In this document: in pieces, positions 1 to 8,568 of the stretch
Layout: each line of letters begins with the position of its first letter
Position numbering within the stretch: position 1 is the stretch's first letter
NCBI GenBank assembly: GCA_900467745.1
Contig: UBQW01000039.1
Coordinates: 1 to 56,630, forward strand
From: Hyphomicrobiales bacterium
GTDB taxonomy: Bacteria; Pseudomonadota; Alphaproteobacteria; Rhizobiales; Rhizobiaceae
Direction: 5' to 3'
DNA length: 56,630 nucleotides
The notes under the pieces: model-generated
Databases searched by the model: none
What the model was told of the DNA's origin: nothing
What the model saw: only the letters and a program-made list of their open reading frames with translations
Made by a program: the position numbers and the translations under genes

Positions 1-19
1 GTTCAGTCGCTTCGGTCAT
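1..19 (-). CDS. 5' end of a minus-strand gene (partial)
   Basis: Reading leftward, an ATG at 19-17 opens a frame beginning M-T-E-A-T-E that runs off the left edge. A GGAG ribosome-binding motif lies about eight bases upstream on the same strand (complement of 28-31). A nearby ATG at 26-24 hits a stop after seven codons, so it is not the start. Only six codons are visible, so no product can be named. If real, the gene is divergent from the SDR gene and would share the regulatory region at 20-275. Confidence 0.3.
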
Positions 20-167
20 CCGTCATTCTCCGCTCGGCCGGCTTTGCGGCCACAATTCCCCGTGTGTGGGGTATCTCTTGGCAAAACATGGCTGGATTGT
101 CGAGCCGGGAAACGACAGCCAATACCCCATTTCGCGCAATGATATTCCTCTTCACAAAAGAACTACA

Positions 168-187
168 TGACGCTTACGTCAACGTCA
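168..187. promoter_or_regulatory. Inverted-repeat operator candidate upstream of the SDR gene
   Basis: A 20-bp near-palindrome of the form TGACG-nnn-ACGT-nnn-CGTCA, matching its own reverse complement at 16 of 20 positions. It lies 88 bases upstream of the SDR start in the presumed divergent promoter region. ACGT-centred repeats with TTGACG-like arms resemble operators of some MerR-family regulators (for example LiuR-type boxes). That assignment is inference; no such regulator is visible in the window. Confidence 0.4.
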
Positions 188-275
188 ATAAATGAACCTG
201 TTTCGACCATGTCGCGGCCTTTCCTTTTGATCTTACCGCGCCCTATAAACGGAGCGAACAACAGGAGACTTCAAA

Positions 276-1064
276 ATGGATCTGGGCATCAAGGGCAAGC
301 GCGCGCTCGTGCTGGCATCGTCGCGCGGACTTGGCCACGGCATCGCGGTCGCTCTGGCGCGGGAAGGCGCCAATGTGCTTTTGTGCGGACGCAGCGGCGA
401 AACGCTGGAAGCGAACTGCAAGGCGATCAATGCCGAGGGCAAGGGCAAGGCCGACTGGATCTGGGCCGATCTTTCGGAAGAGAACTTCGTCGAGACAGTC
501 ACGACGGCAGTCAAGAGCAAGCTCGGCGGCGTCGATATCCTGATCAACAACACCGGCGGCCCGACGCCCGGCACCACCGAGGACATGACGGCCGAACGGC
601 TGGAGACCTATTTCTTCTCGATGGTTCTCCGGGTCATCACCCTCACCAATGCGCTGCTCCCCGCCATGAAGGAACAGGGGTGGGGCCGCATCCTGACGGT
701 GGCGTCCTCCGGCGTGATCGAGCCGATCGGCAATCTCGCGCTTTCCAACACGCTGCGCCCTGCGCTCGCCGGCTGGAGCAAGACGCTGGCCACCGAAATC
801 GGCCGCTTCGGCATCACCACCAACCTGCTGCTCCCCGGCTCCATCCTGACGAGCCGGCTCGACGATCTCGATGGCGCCGCCGCCAAGCGCACGGGGAAAA
901 GCATCGAAGACATTCGTGTCGTCAAGGAAGCGGCCATCCCCGTCGGGCGATATGGCAAGGTGGAGGAGTTCGCGGCAACCGCCGCCTTCCTGTGCAGCCA
1001 GCAGGCGAGCTATATCACCGGCAGCCTCGTGCGCTGCGATGGCGGCGCGGCGCGATCCCTCTGA
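276..1064 (+). CDS. SDR-family protein with altered catalytic residues
   Basis: 262-residue classical short-chain dehydrogenase/reductase fold, related to 3-oxoacyl-ACP reductase-like proteins. The nucleotide-binding turn is A-S-S-R-G-L-G-H-G (residues 14-22), followed by the NNTGG motif at 91-95 and the helix/strand pattern of the family, ending in S-Y-I-T-G and C-D-G-G-A. The Ser of the active site is present (S144/S145). At the positions of the catalytic Tyr and Lys (Y-x3-K), 12-13 residues downstream, the protein has S157 and R161. It may therefore bind NAD(P) without standard SDR catalysis, or use other residues. The start follows AACAGGAGAC, a good ribosome-binding site. Cytoplasmic; substrate unknown. 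It stands alone, with a hairpin downstream and an inverted repeat upstream. Confidence 0.88.
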   Translation: MDLGIKGKRALVLASSRGLGHGIAVALAREGANVLLCGRSGETLEANCKAINAEGKGKADWIWADLSEENFVETVTTAVKSKLGGVDILINNTGGPTPGTTEDMTAERLETYFFSMVLRVITLTNALLPAMKEQGWGRILTVASSGVIEPIGNLALSNTLRPALAGWSKTLATEIGRFGITTNLLLPGSILTSRLDDLDGAAAKRTGKSIEDIRVVKEAAIPVGRYGKVEEFAATAAFLCSQQASYITGSLVRCDGGAARSL

Positions 1065-1078
1065 TCGCAAACGACAAT

Positions 1079-1101
1079 CGGGCGCCAGCCGGTGGCGCCC
1101 G
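1079..1101 (+). terminator. GC-rich hairpin after the SDR gene
   Basis: Perfect 9-bp stem (CGGGCGCCA / TGGCGCCCG) with a 5-base loop, 15 bases after the SDR stop codon. No T-run follows, so it may be a weak or Rho-assisted terminator or an mRNA-stabilising hairpin. Confidence 0.45.
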
Positions 1102-1274
1102 ACCGCGGTTGCGTCACATTCACGCGATCGGCGGTTGTTTAGAATATGCGAACATTACGAAAATTTAAGCCATTCTAACCACTTAGTGATGCCCCTCTCG
1201 GGATTGTGTCTTTTTCGTGCCGCAATAAAAGTGGTTGAATAAGTCATACTCAACAGCCCCCGACCGGTATCAAC

Positions 1275-2543
1275 ATGAAGAAACTCTGGATCACCACCTG
1301 CGTTGTTGTCGCAGCCGGCTTCGGCGCGTGGCACTATAAGGATCGCATTCCCTATCTCTCGCAATTCGGACCGAAACCGACCGCGCAGGCCGACGCCTCC
1401 GGCGGCAAGCAGGCCGCGGGCGATGGAGCACAGCAGGGCGGCGACCAGAAGGGCAAGGGGCGCAAAGGCGGCGGGCCGACGCTGGTGAAGACCGTGGCCG
1501 CGGTGAAGACCGTGCTGCCGCGCGATGTCACGGCATCCGGTTGGGCCGACGCCGACGACAACACGACGATTGCCGCGCAGGAACAGGGGCTGGTCACCGA
1601 GATCATCGCCAGCGATGGCTCCTCCGTCAAGCAAGGCGACCTCATCGCCAAACTCGACAACCGCACGGCACAGGCCGCAGTCGACAAGGACAATGCGATG
1701 ATCGTGCGCGATACCGCGACGGTCGCCGAGGCCGAGACGGCGCTCACCCGCGCATCCGATCTCCTAACGTCGAAAGCCGGCACGCAGCAGGCCTACGACC
1801 AGGCGAAGGCCGCGCGCGACACCGCCGTCGCCACCGTACAGGCGGACAAGGCGACGCTCGCCTCCGATCAGGTACTGCTCGAGCATACCGACATCCGGGC
1901 GCCCTTCGACGGCCGCCTTGGCGACATCGCCGTCAGCCCAGGCGCTTTCGTGACGGCGGGTGCGACGATCGTAACGATCGCGAAATACGATCCGATCTAT
2001 GTGAAGTTCCACCTGCAGGAGCGTGATCTCCGGCAGCTGAAGCTGGCGCTCGCCGCCGGCCCCGTCGACGTCACCACCGTGCCGCCATCAGGCAAGGGCA
2101 AGCCGCGCACCGGGCACATCAGCTTCTACGACAACACCGTCGATACAGCATCCGGCACCATCCTCGCCAAGGCGAAATTCGAGAATGCATCGGGCGCGCT
2201 GTGGCCCGGCCAGTCCGTCAACATCGTCGTGCATTTCAACAACAACGAACAGCAGGTCGTCGTGCCGACGGTGGCGGTGAGCCCCGGCGCGGATGGCTTC
2301 TATTCGTTCGTCGTCAACGACGGAAAGGTGCGGCTGGCGCCCGTCACCGTCGCCCGCGCGAATGGCGGTTACACGGCGATTTCGGCCGGTCTTTCGGAAG
2401 GCGACCATGTGGTCATCGAGGGACAGGCGCAGCTCGTCGACAAGCAGGCCGTGAAGGAAGAATTCGATAGCAAGGCGATCAACGTCGCCTCGGCGGATCA
2501 GCCGAAGTCAACGGAAACCATCGTGGCGGGCACGGAAGAATGA
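1275..2543 (+). CDS. RND efflux periplasmic adaptor subunit (MdtA-like)
   Basis: 422-residue membrane-fusion protein linking an inner-membrane RND pump to an outer-membrane channel. An N-terminal membrane anchor/signal (about residues 4-21) is followed by a low-complexity K/G/Q linker. Next come a barrel-sandwich (lipoyl-like) half motif V-T-E-I-I-A-S-D-G-S-S-V-K-Q-G-D, an alpha-hairpin rich in A/T/D, the second lipoyl half (I-R-A-P-F-D-G-R-L-G) and beta-barrel and membrane-proximal domains. This order is typical of HlyD/MdtA/AcrA proteins. The gene overlaps the pump gene by four bases (ATGA), so the two are translationally coupled. No outer-membrane channel gene is adjacent; a TolC-type partner encoded elsewhere is presumed. 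Confidence 0.93.
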   Translation: MKKLWITTCVVVAAGFGAWHYKDRIPYLSQFGPKPTAQADASGGKQAAGDGAQQGGDQKGKGRKGGGPTLVKTVAAVKTVLPRDVTASGWADADDNTTIAAQEQGLVTEIIASDGSSVKQGDLIAKLDNRTAQAAVDKDNAMIVRDTATVAEAETALTRASDLLTSKAGTQQAYDQAKAARDTAVATVQADKATLASDQVLLEHTDIRAPFDGRLGDIAVSPGAFVTAGATIVTIAKYDPIYVKFHLQERDLRQLKLALAAGPVDVTTVPPSGKGKPRTGHISFYDNTVDTASGTILAKAKFENASGALWPGQSVNIVVHFNNNEQQVVVPTVAVSPGADGFYSFVVNDGKVRLAPVTVARANGGYTAISAGLSEGDHVVIEGQAQLVDKQAVKEEFDSKAINVASADQPKSTETIVAGTEE

Positions 2544-5500
2544 TACCAAATTTCTGTATCCGGCGCCCCGTCGCCACCACGCTTCTCGCCATCGGCGCCG
2601 TGCTTGCCGGCATCGCCGGCTACCAACTTGTGCCGGTGGCAGCCTTGCCGCAGGTCGATTTCCCGACGATCAACGTCTCGGCGGCGCTGACCGGCGCCTC
2701 GCCGAAGACCATGGCCACGTCGGTCGCAACACCACTGATCAAGCAGTTCGAGACGATCCCCGGGATCAGCGAGATCAGCGCCACCAACTCGCTCGGCAAT
2801 ACCAGCATCGTGCTGCAGTTCGATCTCAACCGCAGCATCGATGCGGCGGCCGCCGACGTTCAGGCAGCGATATCGCATGCGACGCGGCAATTGCCCGACA
2901 ACATGACGACGCCGCCGAGCTATCGGAAGACCAACCCGGCCGACGCGCCGGTCATGTTGCTTGCGGTGCAGAGCGATACGATGCCGCGCAGCAAACTCGA
3001 CGATGTCGCGGAAAACATCATCTCGCCCTCGCTCTCCACCCTGCCCGGCGTGGCCGAGGTCTCGGTCTTCGGCGCGCAGACCTATGCCGTGCGCGTCGAG
3101 GTCGATCCGAACAAGCTGCTCAACCGCGGCCTCGGGATCGATACGGTCAACAAGGCGATCCAGGCTGCCAATAGCCAGGTGCCCGTCGGCACGCTGCAGA
3201 ACGACAGCCAGAGCATGACGATCACCGCCGATACGCAGCGCACCAATGCCGAGCAGTTCCGCACCCTCGTCATTGCCAACCCCGGCGGCGCGCCGATCCA
3301 TCTCGGCGATGTCGCCGACGTTGAGGACAGCGTCGAGAACCAGAACACCGGCAGCTGGTACGACGGCAAGCAGAGCATCATCCTGGCAATCCAGCGCCAG
3401 CCGGATGCCAACACGGTCGCCGTCGTCGATGCCATCAATGCCAAGCTGCCGGCGCTGCATGCCGAAATACCGGGATCAGTGACGACGCAGGTGATGAACG
3501 ATTCGGCCAAGCCGATCCGCGACGCGATCTCGGACGTGAAGTTCACGCTATTCCTGACGATCGGCCTCGTCGTTCTGGTCATCTACCTCTTCACCGGCCA
3601 CCTGACGGCGACGATCATACCGGGCCTTGCCGTGCCGCTGTCGCTGATCACCACCTTCGGGATGATGTATGTGCTGGGCTACAGCGTCGACAACATCTCG
3701 CTGCTGGGGCTAACGCTCGCGGTCGGCCTCGTGGTCGACGACGCCATCGTCATGCTCGAAAACATCCTCCGGCATGTCGAGGATGGCATGCCGGTTCTCG
3801 AGGCGGCCATCAAGGGATCCGGCGAAGTCAGCTATACGATCATCTCCATGTCCGTCTCGCTGATCGCTGTCTTCATTCCGATCCTTCTGATGGGCGGTGT
3901 CGTCGGGCGCATCTTCAACGAGTTCGGCATGGTGGTGGCGATCGCCATCGTCGCCTCCGCCATCGTATCGCTGACGGTCACGCCGATGCTTGCCTCGCGG
4001 CTCGGCAGCGGCCATAGCCAGCCGCCCTTCTTCATCCGCTGGTTTGATGCCGGCTTCGAGCGGACGCTGCGCGGCTACGATCGTTCCGTTGCCTGGTGCC
4101 TGGCGCACCGTCCGGCCATTCTCGGGCTGTTTCTCGCTTCGGTCGGCCTAACCATCTACCTGTTCATGACGCTGCCGACCAGCTTCTTCCCGACGGAAGA
4201 TATCGGCCGCCTCAACATCTCGACCCGCGCCCGCCAGGATATCTCCTACCCGGCGATGAAGGATCTGCAGAACCAGGCTGCGGCACTCGTCAAGCAGAAC
4301 CCTGCGGTCAATCACGTCATGTCGATCGTCGGCGGCAATGCCCGCAGCCCGCTCAACAACGGCACGATGTTCGTCGAACTGAAGGACAAGAAGGACCGGC
4401 CGCCACTCGACCAGACGCTGCGCGAGCTGCGCGCCAGCATCAGCAAGATCCCCGGCCTGCAAGCCTTCATCACGCCGCAGCAGAGCCTTCGCTTCGGCGG
4501 ACGCCAGACGGCCAGCCAGTATCAGCTGGTGGTTCAGGCGCTGAGCGCCGACCAGACAAACCTCTGGGCCAACAAGATCCAGCAGGCCATGCACGGCGAT
4601 CCGCGCTTCACCGACGTGACATCGGACGCGCAGAACAACGCGCTGCAGGCGGAGATCAAGGTCGATACGGAAAAGGCTGCCGCCTTCGGCATCACCGACG
4701 ACCAGCTCCGCACGACGCTTCAGGAATCCTTCGGCGGTTATGCGGCGGCGCAAATCCAGTCGACCGGCGACAGCTACGACGTGCTCGTCGAGTACGACAC
4801 CAACGCGCCCTGGGATGACCAGAAGCTGCAGGACATCCGCGTCGCGTCGTCGAGCGGCGCGCTCGTCCCGCTGTCGAACTTCGCGACGGTCGAGCGTACG
4901 ACCGGACCGGTGACGATCAACCAGACCGGCCAGCTGGTCTCGACCACGGTGTCGTTCAATCTGCCCGCCGGCGAAGCGCTCGGCGATGCGACGGCGGCGA
5001 TCGACCAGATCAAGAAGGACATCGACATGCCCTCGGACGTCTTCACGTCCTATGGCGGCACGGCGCAGATCTTCGAGCAATCACAGGGGAACACGCCTCT
5101 CCTGATCCTGGCGGCGGTGCTGACGATCTATGTCGTTCTCGGCGTCCTCTACGAGAGCTTCATCCATCCGCTGACGATCCTCTCCGGTCTGCCGGCGGCA
5201 GCACTCGGCGCGCTTCTGGCACTGAGGGTGATGAACTTCGACCTGTCGATCATCGCGCTGATCGGCCTCCTGATGCTGATCGGCATCGTCAAGAAGAACG
5301 CGATCATGATGATCGACGTGGCGCTGGAGAACCTGCGATCGGGCACCGGCATGACCTCGTCCGAGGCCATCCACGAAGCCTGCGTGCGACGTTTCCGCCC
5401 GATCATGATGACGACCTTCTGCGCGCTGCTGGGCGCGCTCCCCATCGCGCTCGGCTCGGGCGCGAGCTCGGAGCTTCGCCAGCCGCTCGGCATCGCCGTC

Positions 5501-5656
5501 GTCGGCGGCCTCATCGTCAGCCAGGCGCTGACGCTGTTCATCACCCCCGTCATCTTCGTCGAGATGGGACGGCTCAGTGACTGGTTGCTCAGCCTTGGGC
5601 GGAAGAAGACAGAAGAACAACACGAGGAGCCCACACGGGCCATCGCAGCGGAATGA
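2540..5656 (+). CDS. RND multidrug efflux permease (MdtB/MdtC-like)
   Basis: 1038 residues, normal for the hydrophobe/amphiphile efflux RND family. The N-terminus reads I-R-R-P-V-A-T-T-L-L with a following V-A-A-L-P-Q-V-D-F-P-T-I motif, very like MdtB/MdtC. The proton-relay residues of these antiporters are present: D400-D401 in the fourth membrane helix (G-L-V-V-D-D-A-I) and K918/K919 in G-I-V-K-K-N-A-I-M-M. Twelve membrane helices and two large periplasmic loops follow the family duplication. It acts as a trimeric proton/drug antiporter with the adaptor encoded just upstream. Substrates cannot be read from sequence. A strong intrinsic terminator follows, so the operon is probably these two genes only. 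Confidence 0.95.
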   Translation: MIPNFCIRRPVATTLLAIGAVLAGIAGYQLVPVAALPQVDFPTINVSAALTGASPKTMATSVATPLIKQFETIPGISEISATNSLGNTSIVLQFDLNRSIDAAAADVQAAISHATRQLPDNMTTPPSYRKTNPADAPVMLLAVQSDTMPRSKLDDVAENIISPSLSTLPGVAEVSVFGAQTYAVRVEVDPNKLLNRGLGIDTVNKAIQAANSQVPVGTLQNDSQSMTITADTQRTNAEQFRTLVIANPGGAPIHLGDVADVEDSVENQNTGSWYDGKQSIILAIQRQPDANTVAVVDAINAKLPALHAEIPGSVTTQVMNDSAKPIRDAISDVKFTLFLTIGLVVLVIYLFTGHLTATIIPGLAVPLSLITTFGMMYVLGYSVDNISLLGLTLAVGLVVDDAIVMLENILRHVEDGMPVLEAAIKGSGEVSYTIISMSVSLIAVFIPILLMGGVVGRIFNEFGMVVAIAIVASAIVSLTVTPMLASRLGSGHSQPPFFIRWFDAGFERTLRGYDRSVAWCLAHRPAILGLFLASVGLTIYLFMTLPTSFFPTEDIGRLNISTRARQDISYPAMKDLQNQAAALVKQNPAVNHVMSIVGGNARSPLNNGTMFVELKDKKDRPPLDQTLRELRASISKIPGLQAFITPQQSLRFGGRQTASQYQLVVQALSADQTNLWANKIQQAMHGDPRFTDVTSDAQNNALQAEIKVDTEKAAAFGITDDQLRTTLQESFGGYAAAQIQSTGDSYDVLVEYDTNAPWDDQKLQDIRVASSSGALVPLSNFATVERTTGPVTINQTGQLVSTTVSFNLPAGEALGDATAAIDQIKKDIDMPSDVFTSYGGTAQIFEQSQGNTPLLILAAVLTIYVVLGVLYESFIHPLTILSGLPAAALGALLALRVMNFDLSIIALIGLLMLIGIVKKNAIMMIDVALENLRSGTGMTSSEAIHEACVRRFRPIMMTTFCALLGALPIALGSGASSELRQPLGIAVVGGLIVSQALTLFITPVIFVEMGRLSDWLLSLGRKKTEEQHEEPTRAIAAE

Positions 5657-5661
5657 TCGAG

Positions 5662-5691
5662 ACGGGCGCCCATCGGCGCCCGTTTCATTTT
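5662..5691 (+). terminator. Intrinsic terminator of the RND operon
   Basis: Nine-bp perfect stem ACGGGCGCC / GGCGCCCGT with a CATC loop, followed by TTCATTTT. It begins six bases after the pump stop codon. Confidence 0.85.
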
Positions 5692-5771
5692 GCGCTTGCG
5701 CGTCTTGAATAAGACAGACCGCTGTGGCATCACGCGCCCTCTTGAATTCGGGCGTCCCTTGGCGCCCCGGC

Positions 5772-5785
5772 GGAGCAATTGCTCC
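5772..5785. promoter_or_regulatory. 14-bp perfect palindrome upstream of the Hsp70-like gene
   Basis: GGAGCAATTGCTCC is a perfect palindrome ending 36 bases before the ATG of the Hsp70-like gene. Two CTTGAA elements (5704-5709, 5741-5746), which resemble -35 elements of heat-shock sigma factors, lie farther upstream, but no convincing matching -10 element is visible. An operator role is inference. Confidence 0.35.
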
Positions 5786-5821
5786 AGTCTCCAGCAACGA
5801 TCGACATTGAGAGGTGCGAGC

Positions 5822-7114
5822 ATGGCTCAAGCGCTAGGTTTGGACTTTGGCACGACCAACACCGTACTGGCCACCGCGGATGGCAAGACCACGCATTCCA
5901 TGGGCTTCACCAGCTCGGCGGGCGAAAGCGACAGCATGCGCACTGCGCTGTCCTTCATGAAGGACGGCAAGCTCGGCGCTTCGGCGCTGAAGGTCGAGGC
6001 AGGCCATGCGGCAATCCGCCAGTTCATCGACAATCCCGGCGATTGCCGTTTCCTGCAGTCGATCAAGACATTCGCCGCCAGCGCCCTCTTCCAGGGCACG
6101 CTGATCTACGCCAAGCGCCACAGCTTCGAAGACCTGATGGAGGTATTCATCCGCCGCCTCAGCAACTATGCGGGCAGCAACTGGCCGTCGGACGTGACGC
6201 GCATCGTCACCGGCCGGCCTGTGCATTTCGCCGGCGCGAGCCCCGATCCGGTTCTGGCGACGCAGCGGTACAACGAGGCGCTGTCCCGCTTCGGCTTCCC
6301 CGAAGTGCACTATGTCTATGAGCCCGTGGCAGCCGCCTTCTACTTCGCGCAGAACCTGAAAAGCGACGCGACGGTGCTGGTCGCCGACTTCGGCGGCGGC
6401 ACGACCGACTATTCGCTGATCCGCTTCGAGACCGTCGCCGGCCAGCTGAAGGCAACGCCGATCGGCCATTCCGGTGTCGGCATCGCCGGCGATCACTTCG
6501 ACGCGCGCATCATCGAAAACGTCGTCGCGCCTGAAATCGGCAAGGGGAGTCATTTCAAGAGCTTCGACAAGATCCTTGAAGTGCCGACCAACTACTACTC
6601 CAGCTTCAGCCGCTGGAACCAGCTGTCGATCTTCAAGACCTCGCGCGAATACGAGGATCTGAAGAAGCTGGTCCGCACGGCGCTTGAGCCGGAGAAGCTG
6701 GAGCTCTTCATCGATCTCGTCGACCACGACGAAGGCTATCCGCTCTACCAGGCGGTGTCCGCCACGAAGATGGCGCTGTCGTCCTCCGAGGAAGCCGAGT
6801 TCAACTTCTCGCCGCTCGGCCGCGCCGGAAAGCGGATGGTGGCCCGTGCGGACTTCGAGAGCTGGATTTCGGACGATCTCGCGCGCATCGAAGGCGCGCT
6901 CGACGATGTGCTCGAAAAGACCAACACGGAAGCGGGCGCGATCGACAAGGTGTTCCTCACCGGCGGCACCTCCTTCGTTCCGGCGGTGCGTCGCATCTTC
7001 ACCGAGCGCTTCGACAAGGATCGTATCGAGACCGGCGGCGAGATGCTCTCGATCGCGCACGGCCTGGCGCTGATCGGCGAACGCGACGATATCGCGCAAT
7101 GGACGGTGCAATAG
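5822..7114 (+). CDS. Hsp70-family ATPase-domain protein (YegD-like)
   Basis: 430 residues from the ATG at 5822, chosen because GAGAGG precedes it and M-A-Q-A-L-G-L-D-F-G-T-T-N is the expected Hsp70/actin phosphate-1 start; upstream in-frame codons lack family similarity. Phosphate-2 lies at about D189 (V-A-D-F-G-G-G-T-T-D) and the adenosine motif at about G381 (L-T-G-G-T-S-F-V-P-A-V). The length covers the nucleotide-binding domain plus lineage-specific segments. The C-terminal substrate-binding domain and lid of DnaK are absent, as in E. coli YegD. A cytoplasmic ATPase of uncertain role is likely. It is monocistronic or loosely linked to the glycosylase gene 59 bases downstream. Confidence 0.88.
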   Translation: MAQALGLDFGTTNTVLATADGKTTHSMGFTSSAGESDSMRTALSFMKDGKLGASALKVEAGHAAIRQFIDNPGDCRFLQSIKTFAASALFQGTLIYAKRHSFEDLMEVFIRRLSNYAGSNWPSDVTRIVTGRPVHFAGASPDPVLATQRYNEALSRFGFPEVHYVYEPVAAAFYFAQNLKSDATVLVADFGGGTTDYSLIRFETVAGQLKATPIGHSGVGIAGDHFDARIIENVVAPEIGKGSHFKSFDKILEVPTNYYSSFSRWNQLSIFKTSREYEDLKKLVRTALEPEKLELFIDLVDHDEGYPLYQAVSATKMALSSSEEAEFNFSPLGRAGKRMVARADFESWISDDLARIEGALDDVLEKTNTEAGAIDKVFLTGGTSFVPAVRRIFTERFDKDRIETGGEMLSIAHGLALIGERDDIAQWTVQ

Positions 7115-7173
7115 GCCGGGATGTGGCGGCTGCGCACTTTCATTGAGGACTCAGCTTCGGTAATGTCGCGCCC

Positions 7174-8055
7174 ATGATCTCCGTCAACGACCTTTCTCCA
7201 GGCGAACTCGCAGCCCTTCTGCATTTCCATGCGGACGCCGGCGTCGAGTGGCTGCTGGAGGACGAGGCCGTCGATCGCTTCGCCGAATTCGAGGCGATGA
7301 AGGCGGCGCGCCGCAGCGCCGCCCCTGCCCCGCAGGCCGAGGCGCGCGAGACGGCATCCCGCGCACCAGCGGCTTCCGCACAGCGCGTTGCGCCCCAGCC
7401 TGAGCGCTCGGCGCAGCGACCGCAGCCGGCGATCCCCGACGGCGAGGCGATCCAGCAGGCGCGGTTTGCCGCGGAAAGCGCGCGTTCTCTCGCGGAGCTG
7501 AAGACCGCGCTCGAAGCCTTCAACGGCTGCAATCTCAAGCACAGCGCGCGCTCGACGATCTTTGCCAGTGGCGATGCTGCGAGCGGCATCATGCTGATCG
7601 GCTCGGCGCCCGGCGCCGAGGACGATCGCGAGGGGCAGCCGTTTGCCGGACGCCCCGGCCAGCTGCTGGACAAGATGCTGGCCGCGATCGGGCTCGACCG
7701 CGCCGGTATCCTTTTGACCCAGGTCATTCCGTGGCGCCCGCCGGGCAACCGCGTCGCCTCCCCCGCCGAGATGGATATCTGCCGTCCCTTCATTGAGCGG
7801 CAGATCGCGCTTGCCGAGCCGAAAGTGATTCTCCTGCTCGGGAATTTCGCAGCTCGGGTGTTTTTTGGCGAAGGCGACACCATTCACGGCTTGCGCGGCC
7901 AGTGGCGTGAAATTGCCGCAGGCGACCGCGTCGTCCCCGCCATCGCCACGCTGCATCCGCAAGACCTGTTGACGGCGCCGGTCAATAAGCGCTTGGCCTG
8001 GAACGATTTATTGGCTTTTCAGGCGAAACTGACAGAGATCAATTCTGCCTCCTAA
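7174..8055 (+). CDS. Uracil-DNA glycosylase superfamily protein (family 4-like, divergent)
   Basis: 293 residues: an N-terminal A/P/Q/R-rich extension (about 1-100), then the UDG fold. Visible motifs are G-S-A-P-G-A-E-D-D at 143-151 (the motif-A position), Q-P-F-A-G-R-P-G-Q-L-L-D-K-M at 155-168, W-R-P-P-G-N-R at 187-193 and T-L-H-P-Q-D-L-L at 259-266, with H261 in the usual DNA-binding HP motif. Of the four Fe-S cysteines of family 4 enzymes only C119 and C203 remain; the partner of C119 is missing and the C of C-R-P-P-G-N-R is W187. Rhizobial variants of this kind exist (the BdiUDG class of Bradyrhizobium is a possible relative). It probably removes uracil from DNA in base excision repair. 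An ATG at 7163 meets a stop at once, which supports the start at 7174. Confidence 0.85.
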   Translation: MISVNDLSPGELAALLHFHADAGVEWLLEDEAVDRFAEFEAMKAARRSAAPAPQAEARETASRAPAASAQRVAPQPERSAQRPQPAIPDGEAIQQARFAAESARSLAELKTALEAFNGCNLKHSARSTIFASGDAASGIMLIGSAPGAEDDREGQPFAGRPGQLLDKMLAAIGLDRAGILLTQVIPWRPPGNRVASPAEMDICRPFIERQIALAEPKVILLLGNFAARVFFGEGDTIHGLRGQWREIAAGDRVVPAIATLHPQDLLTAPVNKRLAWNDLLAFQAKLTEINSAS

Positions 8056-8193
8056 ATAACCAACATTGACAGATTTGCGACGAGACCCATGCGCAAAACG
8101 CATGCCTGCCGCGTATTCCTATGCCTTGTGAAATCTATTGTGCGCTGCAATATTAGCATTGTGTCTTGGGAGGAATCATAAGGAACCAAGGCC

Positions 8194-8385
8194 ATGAGCA
8201 ACACTCGTCGTCCTATACACTGCAGATTTGAAACATTGAGAACCGCAAACAGCAACGGCCGCACCACGCAGAGCTACTGCCGCACCGGCTTCGCCACCAA
8301 CGAGCAGATGATTGCTCGTGGCACTGGCGCGAGCGGTCGCATCGTGCGCCCCGCGGCCATCTTCGCGGATTTCCAGCAGTATTGA
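8194..8385 (+). CDS. Small hypothetical protein (63 residues)
   Basis: An ORF preceded by AAGG and GGAGG motifs 8-25 bases upstream. The product is polar, rich in R/T/N/S, with two Cys and no membrane segment or recognisable domain. A GC-rich inverted repeat (CAGGGCG ... CGCCCCTG) just after the stop could act as a terminator. No homologous family is recognised; the ORF could be spurious. The 183 bases from 8386 to 8568 show no convincing gene. Confidence 0.35.
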   Translation: MSNTRRPIHCRFETLRTANSNGRTTQSYCRTGFATNEQMIARGTGASGRIVRPAAIFADFQQY

Positions 8386-8568
8386 TCGCAGGGCGCGGCC
8401 ATCCGCCCCTGCCGTTTATCGGCTTATTCTCATGACGACACGCATCATCTCACTTCTTTGCAAGATCGACGCCATCGAGTATATCCGCGCAGCCGTATGC
8501 GCCGCGGAAGCCTACGATCGCGAATCCTGACGCGTCGCGATCGGCGCACGCCAGGCCGCCGCAGCGGG

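Noticed and set aside
1170..1185. TTAAGCCATTCTAACC upstream of the RND adaptor as a CtrA box
   Set aside because: The second half deviates from TTAA and no supporting context exists.
8433..8530. A 32-codon plus-strand ORF beginning M-T-T-R-I-I-S-L-L
   Set aside because: No ribosome-binding site and no other support; it lies in a short gap before a convergent gene.
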